Shown: positions 23,972 through 33,638, counted from the stretch's first letter. The stretch: DNA of 41,042 nucleotides from an uncultured Clostridia bacterium (GCA_934167495.1 CAKPKP010000014.1:1-41042); one strand, 5' to 3'. Numbers and translations are program-made. Notes: generated by a model not told the origin, from the letters alone.

Positions 23972-25036
23972 TTACTTTACTATTTTTCCTCCACCAAAAA
24001 CAATATCATCAATATAAAATACAGCGGATTGACCTGGTGTTATTCTTGCGACTGGATTTTCAAATGTAACTTTTATCATATCTTCTCCAATCATTTCTAT
24101 TGTAGCTTTCTCTTCTTTGCTAGAATATCTTACTTTTACATTAACATCAGTTTTTCCTTCTAATTTATCTACTAATAATAAATTTATATTATTTACTATC
24201 ATTTCTTTTTGATATATTTCAGATTCTTCTCCTACAATTAATTCATTTTTATTTTTATTAAATCCTATTACAAATAAAGGTACCTTATAAGAAATTCCTA
24301 ATCCTTTTCTTTGGCCAATTGTATAATTATATAATCCATTATGTTTTCCTAAAATTTCACCTTTTTTATTTACAATGTTTCCTACTTTTGGTTTAATATC
24401 TGAATTTGTTTCTAGAAACTTTTTGTAATTTCCATCTGGAATAAAACAAATATCCTCACTATCTGGTTTATTTGCTACTTTCAAATTATGTTCTCTTGCA
24501 ATATCTCTTATTTGTTCTTTTGATTCAAAATCTGAAAGTGGAAATAATATTTTAGATATTAATTCTTTTGGTATACTCCATAAAACATAGCTTTGATCTT
24601 TTTTTCCTGCATTAGATTTTTTTAAAACCCATCTTTTATATTTTTCACTATATTCAGTTTTAGCATAATGCCCAGTTGCTATGTATTCACAACCTAACTC
24701 TTGTGCTTTCTCATACATAAAACCAAATTTCATAAATTTATTACATTCTATACATGGATTTGGAGTTATTTGATTTGCATAACAATTTATAAAATCGTTT
24801 ATAACATATTCTTTAAATTCTTTTTTATAATCATATGTAAAATGTGGTATTCCAATTGAATTACACACGTTTTTAGCGTCTAAATAAGTATTTGTGTTAC
24901 AACAACTACTTCCTACAAACAATTCTAAAGTAGTTCCTATTACTTCATATCCTTTTTCTTGCAATAGAACTGCTGAAACAGAACTATCTACTCCACCACT
25001 CATTCCTAATAATACTTTTTTATTCTCCATATTCAT
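23972..25036 (-). CDS. mnmA: tRNA-specific 2-thiouridylase
   Basis: This 354-residue enzyme adds sulfur to U34 of Lys, Glu and Gln tRNAs. The ATP-binding loop is GMSGGVDSS at 11-19. The catalytic cysteines are C95 in TPNPCIECN and the one in EDICFIPDG, and TGHYAK and GQRKGLGI are typical. It follows sufU by 36 bp. Placing it at the end of the suf operon makes sense because a cysteine desulfurase supplies its sulfur, and here SufS may do so (inference). The start is either of two close ATGs. The only clear ribosome site, AAGGAG, is about 28 nt away, so initiation may be weak or coupled. Confidence 0.95.
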   Translation of the reverse strand: MNMENKKVLLGMSGGVDSSVSAVLLQEKGYEVIGTTLELFVGSSCCNTNTYLDAKNVCNSIGIPHFTYDYKKEFKEYVINDFINCYANQITPNPCIECNKFMKFGFMYEKAQELGCEYIATGHYAKTEYSEKYKRWVLKKSNAGKKDQSYVLWSIPKELISKILFPLSDFESKEQIRDIAREHNLKVANKPDSEDICFIPDGNYKKFLETNSDIKPKVGNIVNKKGEILGKHNGLYNYTIGQRKGLGISYKVPLFVIGFNKNKNELIVGEESEIYQKEMIVNNINLLLVDKLEGKTDVNVKVRYSSKEEKATIEMIGEDMIKVTFENPVARITPGQSAVFYIDDIVFGGGKIVK

Positions 25037-25072
25037 AGCTTATTAACTATTTGTTAACAATCTCCTTCCAGG

Positions 25073-25519
25073 CTAAATATTTTTGCAAGAAGCATCTTTT
25101 ATTAAATCTTCCATTGTATGCCATGCAAGTAATGCACATTTTACTCTTGCTGGCATATTTGAAACATTTTTAAAAGCAATTGCATCTTCTAATTTCTTAA
25201 GTTTCCCTTCATCTGTTATCTCTCTTTTAATCATTTCCATAAATGTTTCTACTATTGCTTTTGCTTCTTCTATTGTTTTTCCTCTTAAAACATCTATCAT
25301 AACTGATGTAGAACTTTGAGAAATTGCACATCCATGCCCTGTAAAAGCCATATCTTCTATCCTATTGCCATCAAGTTTTAATTCAATTTCAATTTCATCT
25401 CCACAATTAGGATTATGACCTTTTTCACAGAAATCGCACTCATCAAGTTTTTTCTTATTGTATGAATTCATGCTATGTTCCATTATTATATCATTATATA
25501 ACTCATCAATATTGTCCAT
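25073..25519 (-). CDS. sufU: Fe-S assembly protein SufU
   Basis: The 148-residue protein belongs to the IscU/SufU family. The zinc/sulfur-acceptor residues are C39-G-D41, C64 in GHGCAIS and C128 in RVKCALLAW. In Firmicutes SufU takes sulfur from SufS and passes it to the SufBCD scaffold. It lies 20 bp after sufS and before mnmA. The Cys-containing N-terminal segment CDFCEKGHNPNC has two additional cysteines not usual in the Bacillus protein. The start ATG has GAGAGGA upstream. Confidence 0.95.
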   Translation of the reverse strand: MDNIDELYNDIIMEHSMNSYNKKKLDECDFCEKGHNPNCGDEIEIELKLDGNRIEDMAFTGHGCAISQSSTSVMIDVLRGKTIEEAKAIVETFMEMIKREITDEGKLKKLEDAIAFKNVSNMPARVKCALLAWHTMEDLIKDASCKNI

Positions 25520-25539
25520 TTTTTATCCTCTCCAAAATT

Positions 25540-26754
25540 CTACTTTTTTAGATATTTTTCGAATATATTATAAGCTTTTTTTAGTGAAAGCACAAGTGTA
25601 TCTATATCTTGTTTAGTATTATATATTGAAAAACTTGCTCTACATGTTGAATCTATTCCTAAAAATCTAAGTAATGGTTGTGCACAATGATTTCCTGAAC
25701 GAACACAAACATTGTTTGAATCTAATATACTTGCAACATCATGCGGATGTACATTTTCTATATTAAAAGAAACCACAGATGAATGATGATTAGGGTCTTT
25801 TGGCATATATAATTTAATAAACTCCAATTTTTGTAACTCTTCTCTAGCATATGCTACAAGCTCTGATTCTATTTTTTCTATATTTTCATATCCTATTTTT
25901 TGAATATAATCTATGGCAGCTCCAAGTCCAATTACTCCTTCTACATTTTGTGTACCAGCTTCAAATTTATTTGGTAATGGAGCAAATGTAGTTTCTTGTT
26001 CATATACATATTCAATCATGTCTCCACCCATTAAAAATGGGTTCATTTTATTTAATATTTCTTTTTTTCCATATAGCACACCAATTCCAAGAGGTGCAAA
26101 CATTTTATGTCCTGAAAATACAAAGAAATCTGCATCTAAATCTTTAACATCTATTTTCATATGAGGAATACTTTGAGAACCATCAACAACTACTATTGCA
26201 CCTTTCTTGTGTGCGTATTTTATTATTTCTTTTACATTATTTATTGTTCCCAAAACATTTGAAACATGTGTTATTGCAACTATTTTAGTATTATTTGTTA
26301 TTTTACTTTCTATCTCTTCTTTAGATAATTCAAATTCATCATTTATATACATATATTTCAAAATGCTATTAGTTTTTTTAGTAACATATTGCCAAGGTAC
26401 TAAATTTGAATGATGTTCCATTATAGAAAGTACAACTTCATCATTTTCTTTTAAATTATTCAATCCATATGAATATGCTATAAGGTTTAAACTTTCACTT
26501 GCATTTTTTGAAAATATTATTTCTTCTGGACTTTTAGCACCTATAAAATCAGCTATTTTTTTTCTAGTCTCTTCATATGCAGTTGTTGCTTCTATGCTTA
26601 ATCCATATGCACCTCTATGAGGATTCGCATTCATATTTTTATAAAATTCATCTATTTTTTCTATTACATAACTTGGTTTTTGTGTAGTTGCTCCACTATC
26701 TAAATATGTTATATCTCTGTTTTGAAAAATTGGAAAATCACTCTTAAAATCCAT
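25540..26754 (-). CDS. sufS: Cysteine desulfurase SufS
   Basis: This 404-residue PLP enzyme removes sulfur from cysteine for Fe-S cluster assembly. The PLP lysine is K217 in FSGHKMFAPLG, and the persulfide cysteine is C357 in RSGNHCAQP. The N-terminal YLDSGATTQKP and HRGAYGLS are typical of the SufS/CsdA group. It stands between sufD (24 bp) and sufU (20 bp). The usual HHC near the active Cys is NHC here. Confidence 0.97.
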   Translation of the reverse strand: MDFKSDFPIFQNRDITYLDSGATTQKPSYVIEKIDEFYKNMNANPHRGAYGLSIEATTAYEETRKKIADFIGAKSPEEIIFSKNASESLNLIAYSYGLNNLKENDEVVLSIMEHHSNLVPWQYVTKKTNSILKYMYINDEFELSKEEIESKITNNTKIVAITHVSNVLGTINNVKEIIKYAHKKGAIVVVDGSQSIPHMKIDVKDLDADFFVFSGHKMFAPLGIGVLYGKKEILNKMNPFLMGGDMIEYVYEQETTFAPLPNKFEAGTQNVEGVIGLGAAIDYIQKIGYENIEKIESELVAYAREELQKLEFIKLYMPKDPNHHSSVVSFNIENVHPHDVASILDSNNVCVRSGNHCAQPLLRFLGIDSTCRASFSIYNTKQDIDTLVLSLKKAYNIFEKYLKK

Positions 26755-26778
26755 AATATTTTTTCCTCTCTTTTTGGA

Positions 26779-27819
26779 TTATTTTAATTTTTCATCAATT
26801 ACATCTATTACTTTATCTTTAAGTTCATTATCATTTATTCTTTCTATTATTGCATCAAAATTAGATTTTACAATTAGTTTTACAGATTCTTTAAAACTTA
26901 ATCCTCTGCTCATTAAATAAAATAATATTTTTGTATCTATTTTTCCAGATGCAGTTGAATGTTCTCCTTCAACATCATCTTCTGTACATAAAAGCATTGG
27001 TAAAGCTATAGATTTTGCTTTTTCTGATAGAAGTAAGCAAAACTCATTTTCACTTCCTTTTGCTTTTTTACATCCTGTTTTAAAGTCTATTGTTCCTTTA
27101 AAATTCTTCTTGCAGTTATCATCAATTGCCCCTTGAACATCGATTTTGGCAATTGTTTTTTTTCCTCTAAGATGTACTATATAATTCAAATCTTTTATCT
27201 CTTTTTCTTTTCCTAAATATATTGTTCTTAAATCATTATTTGCATTTTCTCCTATTAAATTAGCATAATAATTAGAAACACTTATATTTCCACCTAAATC
27301 AATTATTGTATAATTTACATTTGAATTATCATACAATTCATTTTCTATTGCTTCAAAATTTTTAGAATTTTTATTTAATAAATTTATAACTACAACATTC
27401 AATTTACAATTATTTTTAGCAATTGTTCTTATTATTCCATTGTGAAAACATTTTTTATCTGTTGATGATTTATATTCAATAATTATATCTGCATCTTGAT
27501 TTCCTATAATATCTATTTGATTTACTAATTCTAAGTTTTCATCATCAAAATCAAAAATTATTCTTATTTTATCATCTTTTGGTTCTATTTTTAGTCTGCT
27601 ATTTGCATTATTAAAAATATTTTTCTCTAGTTCCTTACCATTTCCATATACCAATGATTTTTCACTAGTATCTTGACTTATAAAACTATTATTTGAAATT
27701 ATATTAACATTTTTAAATTCTCTTAAATTTTTAGGAAGTGTTAAATCGTCAATTTCTATATTATTTATTAAAAAATTATTTGATGTTTTTACTGGTGTTT
27801 CATTTAATTTTAAACTCAT
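26779..27819 (-). CDS. sufD: Fe-S scaffold subunit SufD
   Basis: The 346-residue protein is related to SufB and forms the SufBC2D scaffold. It has the C-terminal SufBD signature around LLSEKAKSIALPMLLCTEDDVEGEHSTAS (read in shorter parts), then FYLMSRGLSFKESVKLIV. The N-terminal two thirds are diverged and predicted to be a beta-helix. The His of GEHSTAS, which faces the cluster site in SufD, is kept. Its ATG overlaps the last base of sufB, so translation is likely coupled. It is on the short side for the family. Confidence 0.9.
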   Translation of the reverse strand: MSLKLNETPVKTSNNFLINNIEIDDLTLPKNLREFKNVNIISNNSFISQDTSEKSLVYGNGKELEKNIFNNANSRLKIEPKDDKIRIIFDFDDENLELVNQIDIIGNQDADIIIEYKSSTDKKCFHNGIIRTIAKNNCKLNVVVINLLNKNSKNFEAIENELYDNSNVNYTIIDLGGNISVSNYYANLIGENANNDLRTIYLGKEKEIKDLNYIVHLRGKKTIAKIDVQGAIDDNCKKNFKGTIDFKTGCKKAKGSENEFCLLLSEKAKSIALPMLLCTEDDVEGEHSTASGKIDTKILFYLMSRGLSFKESVKLIVKSNFDAIIERINDNELKDKVIDVIDEKLK

Positions 27820-29216
27820 TATCCGATACTCCCTTCTAATTCAAGATTTATTAGATTATTCATTTCTACTGCATATTCTACTGGTAACTCCTTTGAAATT
27901 GGATATGCAAAACCTCTTACAATCATTGCCTTTGCTTCTTCTTCTGAAAATCCTCTTGACATTAAATAGAATATTTCTTTATCACTTATTTTACCTATTT
28001 TAGCTTCATGAGAAAATGTAACTTCATCATTTCTTATATCATTAACAGGTATTGTATCTGATTTTGATATATCATCTAACATTAGAGATTCGCATGATAC
28101 ACTACATTTTGCATTTTTGGCGTTTTCTGCAATTCTTACTAAAGCTCTATAAGTACAAGCTCCACCATCTTTTGAAATTGATTTTGAATTTACTACTGAA
28201 GATGTATTAGGTGCATTATGAATTACTTTAAAACCTGTATCTAGGTTTTGACCTTTTCCTGCAAATGTTATTCCTGTATATTCAGTTTTAGCATTTTCTC
28301 CATTTAAAATACTCATTGGATATAACATTGATACCTTAGAACCAAATGAGCCTGTTACCCAATCTATTTGAGCATTTTTTCCAACTATAGCTTTTTTGGT
28401 ATTTAAATTCATCATATTTTTTGACCAATTCTCAATTGTTGAATATCTAAGATATGCACCATCTTTTACATATAATTCAACACATCCCGCATGAAGATTT
28501 ACTTTATTATACTTTGGTGCAGAACATCCTTCTATAAAATGAAGACTTGCTCCTTCATCTACAATAATAAGAGTATGCTCAAATTGACCTGATTCTGGTG
28601 AATTTAATCTAAAGTATGATTGTAATGGTATATCAACCTTTACATTTTTAGGAACATATACAAATGAACCTCCAGACCATACTGCTGCATGCAAAGCAAC
28701 AAATTTATGGTCATTTATTGGTACACATTTCATAAAATGACTTTTTATAATTTCAGGATATTTTTCTACAGCTGTTTCCATATCTGTATAAATAACACCT
28801 TGTTTTAAAAGTTCTTCTTTTATACTATGATACACTACTTCTGAATCATATTGAGCTCCAACTCCTGATAATGATTTTTTCTCCGCTTCTGGTATTCCTA
28901 ATTTATCAAAAGTATTTTTTATATCTTCTGGAACATCATCCCAGTCTGTATTTAATTTAGATTTTGGCTTTACATATGTTGCAATTTCATCCATTTTTAA
29001 GTCTGATAAATCTGGTCCCCATGATGGCAATTCCAATTTTTCATATGTTTCTAAAGCTTTTAATCTTATTTCTCTCATCCATTCTGGTTCGTTTTTTTGT
29101 TTAGATATTTCTTCTACGATTTCTCTATTTAAACCTTTTTGCATTTTAAATTCAAAATTATCTGCATTTTTTATATCATATATATTTCTATTTATATCTT
29201 CTACTGAAGTCTTCAT
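27819..29216 (-). CDS. sufB: Fe-S scaffold subunit SufB
   Basis: This 465-residue scaffold subunit is strongly conserved. Visible segments are WMREIRLKALE, PSWGPDLS, YDSEVVYHSIKEEL, AAVWSGGSFVYVPK, EGCSAPKYN, ENWSKNMMNLNTK and FSHEAKIGKISDKEIFYLMSRG. The Cys of CSVSCESL and Glu residues near the cluster site are present. It works with SufC (ATPase) and SufD. It lies 3 bp after sufC and overlaps sufD by one base. Length is normal. Confidence 0.97.
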   Translation of the reverse strand: MKTSVEDINRNIYDIKNADNFEFKMQKGLNREIVEEISKQKNEPEWMREIRLKALETYEKLELPSWGPDLSDLKMDEIATYVKPKSKLNTDWDDVPEDIKNTFDKLGIPEAEKKSLSGVGAQYDSEVVYHSIKEELLKQGVIYTDMETAVEKYPEIIKSHFMKCVPINDHKFVALHAAVWSGGSFVYVPKNVKVDIPLQSYFRLNSPESGQFEHTLIIVDEGASLHFIEGCSAPKYNKVNLHAGCVELYVKDGAYLRYSTIENWSKNMMNLNTKKAIVGKNAQIDWVTGSFGSKVSMLYPMSILNGENAKTEYTGITFAGKGQNLDTGFKVIHNAPNTSSVVNSKSISKDGGACTYRALVRIAENAKNAKCSVSCESLMLDDISKSDTIPVNDIRNDEVTFSHEAKIGKISDKEIFYLMSRGFSEEEAKAMIVRGFAYPISKELPVEYAVEMNNLINLELEGSIG

Positions 29217-29219
29217 TAA

Positions 29220-29966
29220 TTACACACCTGCCTTCTTGTACTTACTAAAGCCTTCTTTTTCTATTTCTTTTGCAAGTTCTGAAGTTCCCGTTTTTACTAT
29301 TTTTCCATCTATTAAAACATGTACATAATCTACTTTTAAATTTTGTAATATTTTCATATTATGTGTAATTATTAAAACTGCATTTTCATCTGATTTATAC
29401 ATTTCTATTCCTTTAGAAACAGTTTTTACAGCGTCTATATCTAGACCTGAATCTGTTTCATCAAGAATGGCTATTTTAGGATTTAAAACAAGCATTTGTA
29501 AAATCTCATTTTTCTTTTTTTCTCCACCAGAAAAACCTACATTTAAATTTCTATCTATTAATTTTTGATTCATGTTTAATTCATCTACATATTTCTTTAC
29601 TGTATCTTTAAATTCAAATATTTTTACAGGCTTGTCTTCTATTGATTTTTTAGCTACTTTCAAGAAATTCAAAGTAGAAATTCCTGGTATTTCTTCTGGG
29701 GATTGAAATGACATAAATATACCTTTTTTTGCAATTTTATCTGTTGATAAATTACTTATATCCTCTCCCTCAAATGTAACTTGTCCTTTTATTTTTTTAT
29801 ACTCTGGATTATTTAATATAACATTTGCTAAAGTTGACTTTCCAGCACCATTTGGTCCCATAATTACATGTACTTCACCTTTATTTATGTTTAAATTTAA
29901 ACCTTTTAAAATCTCTTTCTCTTCTGCATTCACATATAAATCTTTTATTTCTAATAAATTATTCAT
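29220..29966 (-). CDS. sufC: Fe-S assembly ATPase SufC
   Basis: This 248-residue ABC-type ATPase powers the SufBCD scaffold. It has Walker A GPNGAGKST, a Q-loop SFQSPEEIPG (the SufC-specific PEE), signature FSGGEKKKNE, Walker B AILDETDSGLD and the switch ITHNM. It is the first gene of sufCBDSU-mnmA, downstream of a strong promoter flanked by a 9-bp perfect inverted repeat. AAAGGAG precedes the ATG. Confidence 0.97.
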   Translation of the reverse strand: MNNLLEIKDLYVNAEEKEILKGLNLNINKGEVHVIMGPNGAGKSTLANVILNNPEYKKIKGQVTFEGEDISNLSTDKIAKKGIFMSFQSPEEIPGISTLNFLKVAKKSIEDKPVKIFEFKDTVKKYVDELNMNQKLIDRNLNVGFSGGEKKKNEILQMLVLNPKIAILDETDSGLDIDAVKTVSKGIEMYKSDENAVLIITHNMKILQNLKVDYVHVLIDGKIVKTGTSELAKEIEKEGFSKYKKAGV

Positions 29967-29990
29967 AATTTCTCCTTTTTCATAGTAAAC

Positions 29991-30027
29991 TAGTAGGAAT
30001 TATAACATATATTTCCTACTAAGTCAA
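29991..30027 (-). promoter_or_regulatory. suf operon promoter with perfect inverted-repeat operator
   Basis: On the minus strand TTGACT (30022-30027), 17 bp, TATAAT (29999-30004). TAGTAGGAA (29991-29999) and TTCCTACTA (30013-30021), with 13 bp between, cover the spacer and -10 box. The arrangement fits repression, most simply by an Rrf2/IscR-type Fe-S regulator (inference; none is encoded here). A second palindrome, TTTGTTATACATAACAAA, lies upstream at 30085-30102. Confidence 0.7.
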
Positions 30028-30109
30028 TAGGATTTGTTTTACACACTTCATCTTATTGTTAGTTATATATAGTGTTTCCAAATATTTGTTATACATAACA
30101 AACAAAAAG

Positions 30110-30142
30110 AACATTCCTAATTTTTTTATCTATAGGAATGTT
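30110..30142 (-). terminator. Terminator of rsmA
   Basis: AACATTCCTA (30110-30119) pairs with TAGGAATGTT (30133-30142), followed on the minus strand by CTTTTTG. It lies just after the rsmA stop. Confidence 0.8.
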
Positions 30143-30149
30143 TTTTATT

Positions 30150-31019
30150 TTAATCACCTTTATTAATTTTTATGTAATTAGCTATAGCTTCATATTGTTC
30201 TATTGTTAAATTTTCTGGTCTTACTTTTAAATCCAAATTCAAATCATTTAGCATTTGTTCAGTTTCTACTTTACTTTCTAATAGCTTGCCATTTGTTAAT
30301 GAATTCAATAATGTTTTTCTTTTTTGCATAAATGCTATTTTTATAGTCTTAAAAAACAATTTTTCATCTAATGGTTTTATTCTTGGCTTTTTTAAAACTT
30401 CCAATTTTATTACTGACGAAGTAACTTCTGGCTCTGGAATAAAAGAACTATTTGGAACATCTATAATTTTACTTGCATCTGTATAATATGCAATAGTATA
30501 AGTTATTGCTCCTGTATTTTTTCCACCTGGCTTTTCTGTTAGTCTTTCAGCTACTTCTTTTTGAATCATTACTGTTATACTTTCTATTTCTAATTTTTCC
30601 TCTAACAATTTCATTATTATTGGAGTAGTTATGTAATATGGTAGATTTGCAACTATTTTTACATTCTTTATAATTCCACTTGCCTTTTCTTTTTCTATTA
30701 ATGATTTCAAATCTACTTTTAAAACATCTTCATGAATTAATTCTAAATTTTCATTTTCTTTAAATCTTTCATTTAATATTCTTAACATTCTTTCGTCAAG
30801 CTCTATACATATTACTTTTCCAGCTCTTTTTAGTAATTCGTTTGTTAAAGTACCCAGCCCTGGTCCTATTTCTATAACTAAATCTTCTTTGCTTATTAAT
30901 GCACTATCTACAATTTTATTTACAGCATCTTCATTTATAAGGAAATTCTGTCCTAAGCTTTTATTAGCATTTATTCCATATTTTCTCATTATTAATTTTG
31001 TTTCATTATATAAATCCAT
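30150..31019 (-). CDS. rsmA: 16S rRNA dimethyladenosine transferase
   Basis: This 289-residue SAM-dependent enzyme dimethylates the two adjacent adenosines (A1518/A1519 in E. coli numbering) near the 3' end of 16S rRNA. The N-terminus KSLGQNFLINE, the SAM site EIGPGLGTLT, ELDERM and the catalytic NLPYYITTP are clear. The C-terminal helical domain contains FMQKRKTLLNSL. Length is normal. It has its own promoter, divergent from the transpeptidase gene, and its own terminator. AAGAAGGA precedes the ATG. Confidence 0.97.
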   Translation of the reverse strand: MDLYNETKLIMRKYGINANKSLGQNFLINEDAVNKIVDSALISKEDLVIEIGPGLGTLTNELLKRAGKVICIELDERMLRILNERFKENENLELIHEDVLKVDLKSLIEKEKASGIIKNVKIVANLPYYITTPIIMKLLEEKLEIESITVMIQKEVAERLTEKPGGKNTGAITYTIAYYTDASKIIDVPNSSFIPEPEVTSSVIKLEVLKKPRIKPLDEKLFFKTIKIAFMQKRKTLLNSLTNGKLLESKVETEQMLNDLNLDLKVRPENLTIEQYEAIANYIKINKGD

Positions 31020-31050
31020 ATTTCCTTCTTTCTTAACTTTTATTTTATTA

Positions 31051-31079
31051 ATTATATAATTTTTTTTCTATTTCTTCAA
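31051..31079 (-). promoter_or_regulatory. Promoter of rsmA
   Basis: On the minus strand TTGAAG (31074-31079), 17 bp, TATAAT (31051-31056). Confidence 0.65.
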
Positions 31080-31087
31080 CTTTTTAT

Positions 31088-31115
31088 TTGATATTATTTA
31101 TTTTAATGGTATAAT
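31088..31115 (+). promoter_or_regulatory. Promoter of the PASTA transpeptidase gene
   Basis: TTGATA (31088-31093), 16 bp, TATAAT (31110-31115). It is only about 20 bp upstream of the ATG, so the leader is very short; AAAGGA lies at 31122-31127. It diverges from the rsmA promoter. Confidence 0.65.
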
Positions 31116-31135
31116 GTTTGCAAAGGAATGATGAT

Positions 31136-33325
31136 ATGAAGAAAAAATTAACAAAGAAACAAAAGATTGAAGAAAAAAAGCAATATTCAAAAAGGCTTCT
31201 TTTAACAGGAGCTGTATTTGTAGCTTTTTTAGGTGGATTGTGTGTTAGAATTGGTTATATTCAATTTGGCTTAGGTCCTGAATATAAATTATCAGCATAC
31301 AAGCAACAAACAACTAATAAGATTATAAGTCCTAAAAGAGGAATTATATATGATAGAAATGGTGAAATACTAGCTCAAAGTATATCAGTTGATACTGTTT
31401 CTATTAATCCTGGAACTATTAAATATAGTTCAGGAAAAGTTGTTCCTGCAGAAGTTGTTGCAACTGCATTTTCACAAATTTTTTCTTTAGATTATGAAGA
31501 AACTTTAGCAAAAGTAAATAGTGAAAAATCAGTTGAAACAATAGCTAGAAAAGTTGATAAAACAGTTATCGAAAGTCTAGAAAATTGGATGAAAGAAAAT
31601 AAAGTTACTTCTGGAATAAATATAGATGAAGATTCTAAGAGATTCTATCCTTTTGATTCTCTTGCAGCAAACGTACTTGGTTTTTGTGGTAATGATAATC
31701 AAGGACTAGAAGGCATAGAATCTAAATGGGACGATGTACTTACTGGTACTGCTGGAAAAATCGTTACAACTACTAATGTAAATAACAAAGCAATTTCAGA
31801 CGATAATGAGTTATATGTTCCACCTGAAAACGGTAGTAACCTTTATTTAACTATAGATACAAATATTCAATCAATAGTAGAAAAATATTTAGAGAATGCA
31901 GCAATCGAACAGCATTGTGCTCGTGGAGCAAATGCAATTGTTATGGAACCTTCCACTGGAAATATTTTAGCTATGGCTACTTATCCTACATATAATTTAA
32001 ATGACCCTTTTAGTGTTGAAGATATTTCTATTTGGAAAAATAGAGCTGTCACAGATGGATATGAACCTGGTTCTACATTTAAATTAATCACTTCATCTAT
32101 AGGATTAGAAGAAGATTTAGTTGAAACTGATGATGAAACTGATTTTTACTGTGGTGGTTATTATCATGTTGGAGATAGAGATATTTATTGTTGGGCTAAT
32201 ACACCTCATTATAATCAATCTCTTAGAAGTGCATTAATGTTCTCATGTAATCCATCATTAATGCAATTAGGAGAAAGAATTGGAATTCCTCGTTTTTATA
32301 AATATTTAAGAGCTTATGGTTTCTTTGATAAACCAAATTCAGGCTTATCTGGTGAAGTTGCTGGATATTTTTATGATGAAGATAAAGCTGGAGAAGTAGA
32401 ACTTGCAACTATGTCATTTGGTCAAAGATTTACAATAACTCCTCTTCACTTAATAACTGCTATATCAGCAATTTGTAATGATGGTGTTTTAGTTACACCT
32501 AAAATTGTTAATAAAGTTGAAAATACTGACACTGGTGCAATTACAACTTACGAAACAAATAATGTAAGACAAGTTATCTCAAAAGAAACATCTGAAAAAA
32601 TTAGAGATATGATGGAATCTGTAGTATTAAAAGGTACTGGTCAAAATGCTCAAGTTAGTGGTTATTCTATTGGTGGAAAAAGTGGTACATCAGAACCTTC
32701 GCCAGGAAAAGAAGAAGAAGGATATGTAGCTTCATTTGTTGCTATAACTCCTATAGAAAATACTCAAGTAGTTGTTTTAGTTATATTATATGATCCTAAT
32801 CCAAATAAAGAAGGAAGCCATCAAGGTGGTACTATAGCAGCCCCTGTTGCATCTCAAATTTTAAGTGAAATTCTACCTATTTTAGGAATAGAATCTAATT
32901 CTGATGAAGATGATGAATCTTACGTTGATTTAATAACTGTTAATAATGTTGTTGGAAAAACCGTTGCAGAAGCTAAAAATATACTATCAGAAGCCGGATT
33001 TGATTCTCTAGCTAATTTAGAAGGAGATGAAAATACTACAATCGTTACTGAGCAGTTTCCTAAACCTGGTAGTCAATTACAAGCAAATTCTATAATTTGT
33101 TTGTATACAGCCGAAAATGAAACTAGAACTTCTGTACAAATACCTAATTTAAAGAGTATTTCAGCATGGGAAGCAACTGGCATATTAAAGAATTTAAATT
33201 TAAATATTAGAGTTGAAGGCACAGGTAATACAATAGTTTCTCAAGATCCGCTTCCAGACACATTACATGAAGAAGGCACTATTGTTACAGTAAAATTAAA
33301 ATCTGAAATTATAAGTGGACAATAA
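31136..33325 (+). CDS. Class B penicillin-binding protein with PASTA domains (FtsI/SpoVD type)
   Basis: This 729-residue membrane-anchored D,D-transpeptidase has a membrane helix at about 19-42, a PBP dimerisation domain (PKRGIIYDRNGEILA near 66), and a transpeptidase domain. The domain has S313-T-F-K316, S370-C-N372 and K515-S-G517. Two PASTA repeats follow at about 600-665 and 667-729, each with a PN/VG start and a Q-P-P-G-type turn (QFPKPGSQL, QDPLPDTLHEEG). SpoVD and Clostridium FtsI share this layout; which role it has cannot be settled here because no mraW/murE neighbours are present. The ATG at 31136 is chosen over the TTG at 31118 because of the AAAGGA site. Confidence 0.93.
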   Translation: MKKKLTKKQKIEEKKQYSKRLLLTGAVFVAFLGGLCVRIGYIQFGLGPEYKLSAYKQQTTNKIISPKRGIIYDRNGEILAQSISVDTVSINPGTIKYSSGKVVPAEVVATAFSQIFSLDYEETLAKVNSEKSVETIARKVDKTVIESLENWMKENKVTSGINIDEDSKRFYPFDSLAANVLGFCGNDNQGLEGIESKWDDVLTGTAGKIVTTTNVNNKAISDDNELYVPPENGSNLYLTIDTNIQSIVEKYLENAAIEQHCARGANAIVMEPSTGNILAMATYPTYNLNDPFSVEDISIWKNRAVTDGYEPGSTFKLITSSIGLEEDLVETDDETDFYCGGYYHVGDRDIYCWANTPHYNQSLRSALMFSCNPSLMQLGERIGIPRFYKYLRAYGFFDKPNSGLSGEVAGYFYDEDKAGEVELATMSFGQRFTITPLHLITAISAICNDGVLVTPKIVNKVENTDTGAITTYETNNVRQVISKETSEKIRDMMESVVLKGTGQNAQVSGYSIGGKSGTSEPSPGKEEEGYVASFVAITPIENTQVVVLVILYDPNPNKEGSHQGGTIAAPVASQILSEILPILGIESNSDEDDESYVDLITVNNVVGKTVAEAKNILSEAGFDSLANLEGDENTTIVTEQFPKPGSQLQANSIICLYTAENETRTSVQIPNLKSISAWEATGILKNLNLNIRVEGTGNTIVSQDPLPDTLHEEGTIVTVKLKSEIISGQ

Positions 33326-33330
33326 AAGAA

Positions 33331-33358
33331 CCCCTCGATAATATATCGAGGGGCTTTT
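33331..33358. terminator. Terminator after the transpeptidase gene
   Basis: CCCCTCGATA (33331-33340) and TATCGAGGGG (33344-33353) form a perfect 10-bp stem with a 3-nt loop, followed by CTTTTG. It lies between convergent genes. Confidence 0.9.
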
Positions 33359-33361
33359 GTT

Positions 33362-33589
33362 TCAATTCTGATTTAGCAAAGCAATCTGATATTTTTCATT
33401 TATCAAATCAAGTGCTAAAACTATTTTTCCCTTATCCCATAAAAAACATCTGTCTTTTTCGAAAGTAACTTTGGTTACTCTTTTTGTCAACCCTATTACT
33501 ATTTTTCCGGTTGGCTTATAAATAATGTTGCTCTCTTCTCCTACTTGTTTTATTTCATACCGTGGATGAGTTGTTTTCTCACTATTCAT
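33362..33589 (-). CDS. Small hypothetical protein
   Basis: The 75-residue protein is not recognised. It looks like a small all-beta domain: YEIKQVGEESNIIYK, GKIVIGLTKRVTKVTFEK and DRCFLWDKGKIVLALDL alternate charged and hydrophobic residues. AGGAGG precedes the ATG and a good promoter lies upstream, so it is probably a real gene. It is monocistronic and ends just before the shared terminator. It uses one CGG codon (R10), which is otherwise almost absent from the native genes here. Confidence 0.65.
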   Translation of the reverse strand: MNSEKTTHPRYEIKQVGEESNIIYKPTGKIVIGLTKRVTKVTFEKDRCFLWDKGKIVLALDLINEKYQIALLNQN

Positions 33590-33638
33590 AAAACTTTCCT
33601 CCTGAAATTAATTGAAACTAAAATTTATTACATTTATT

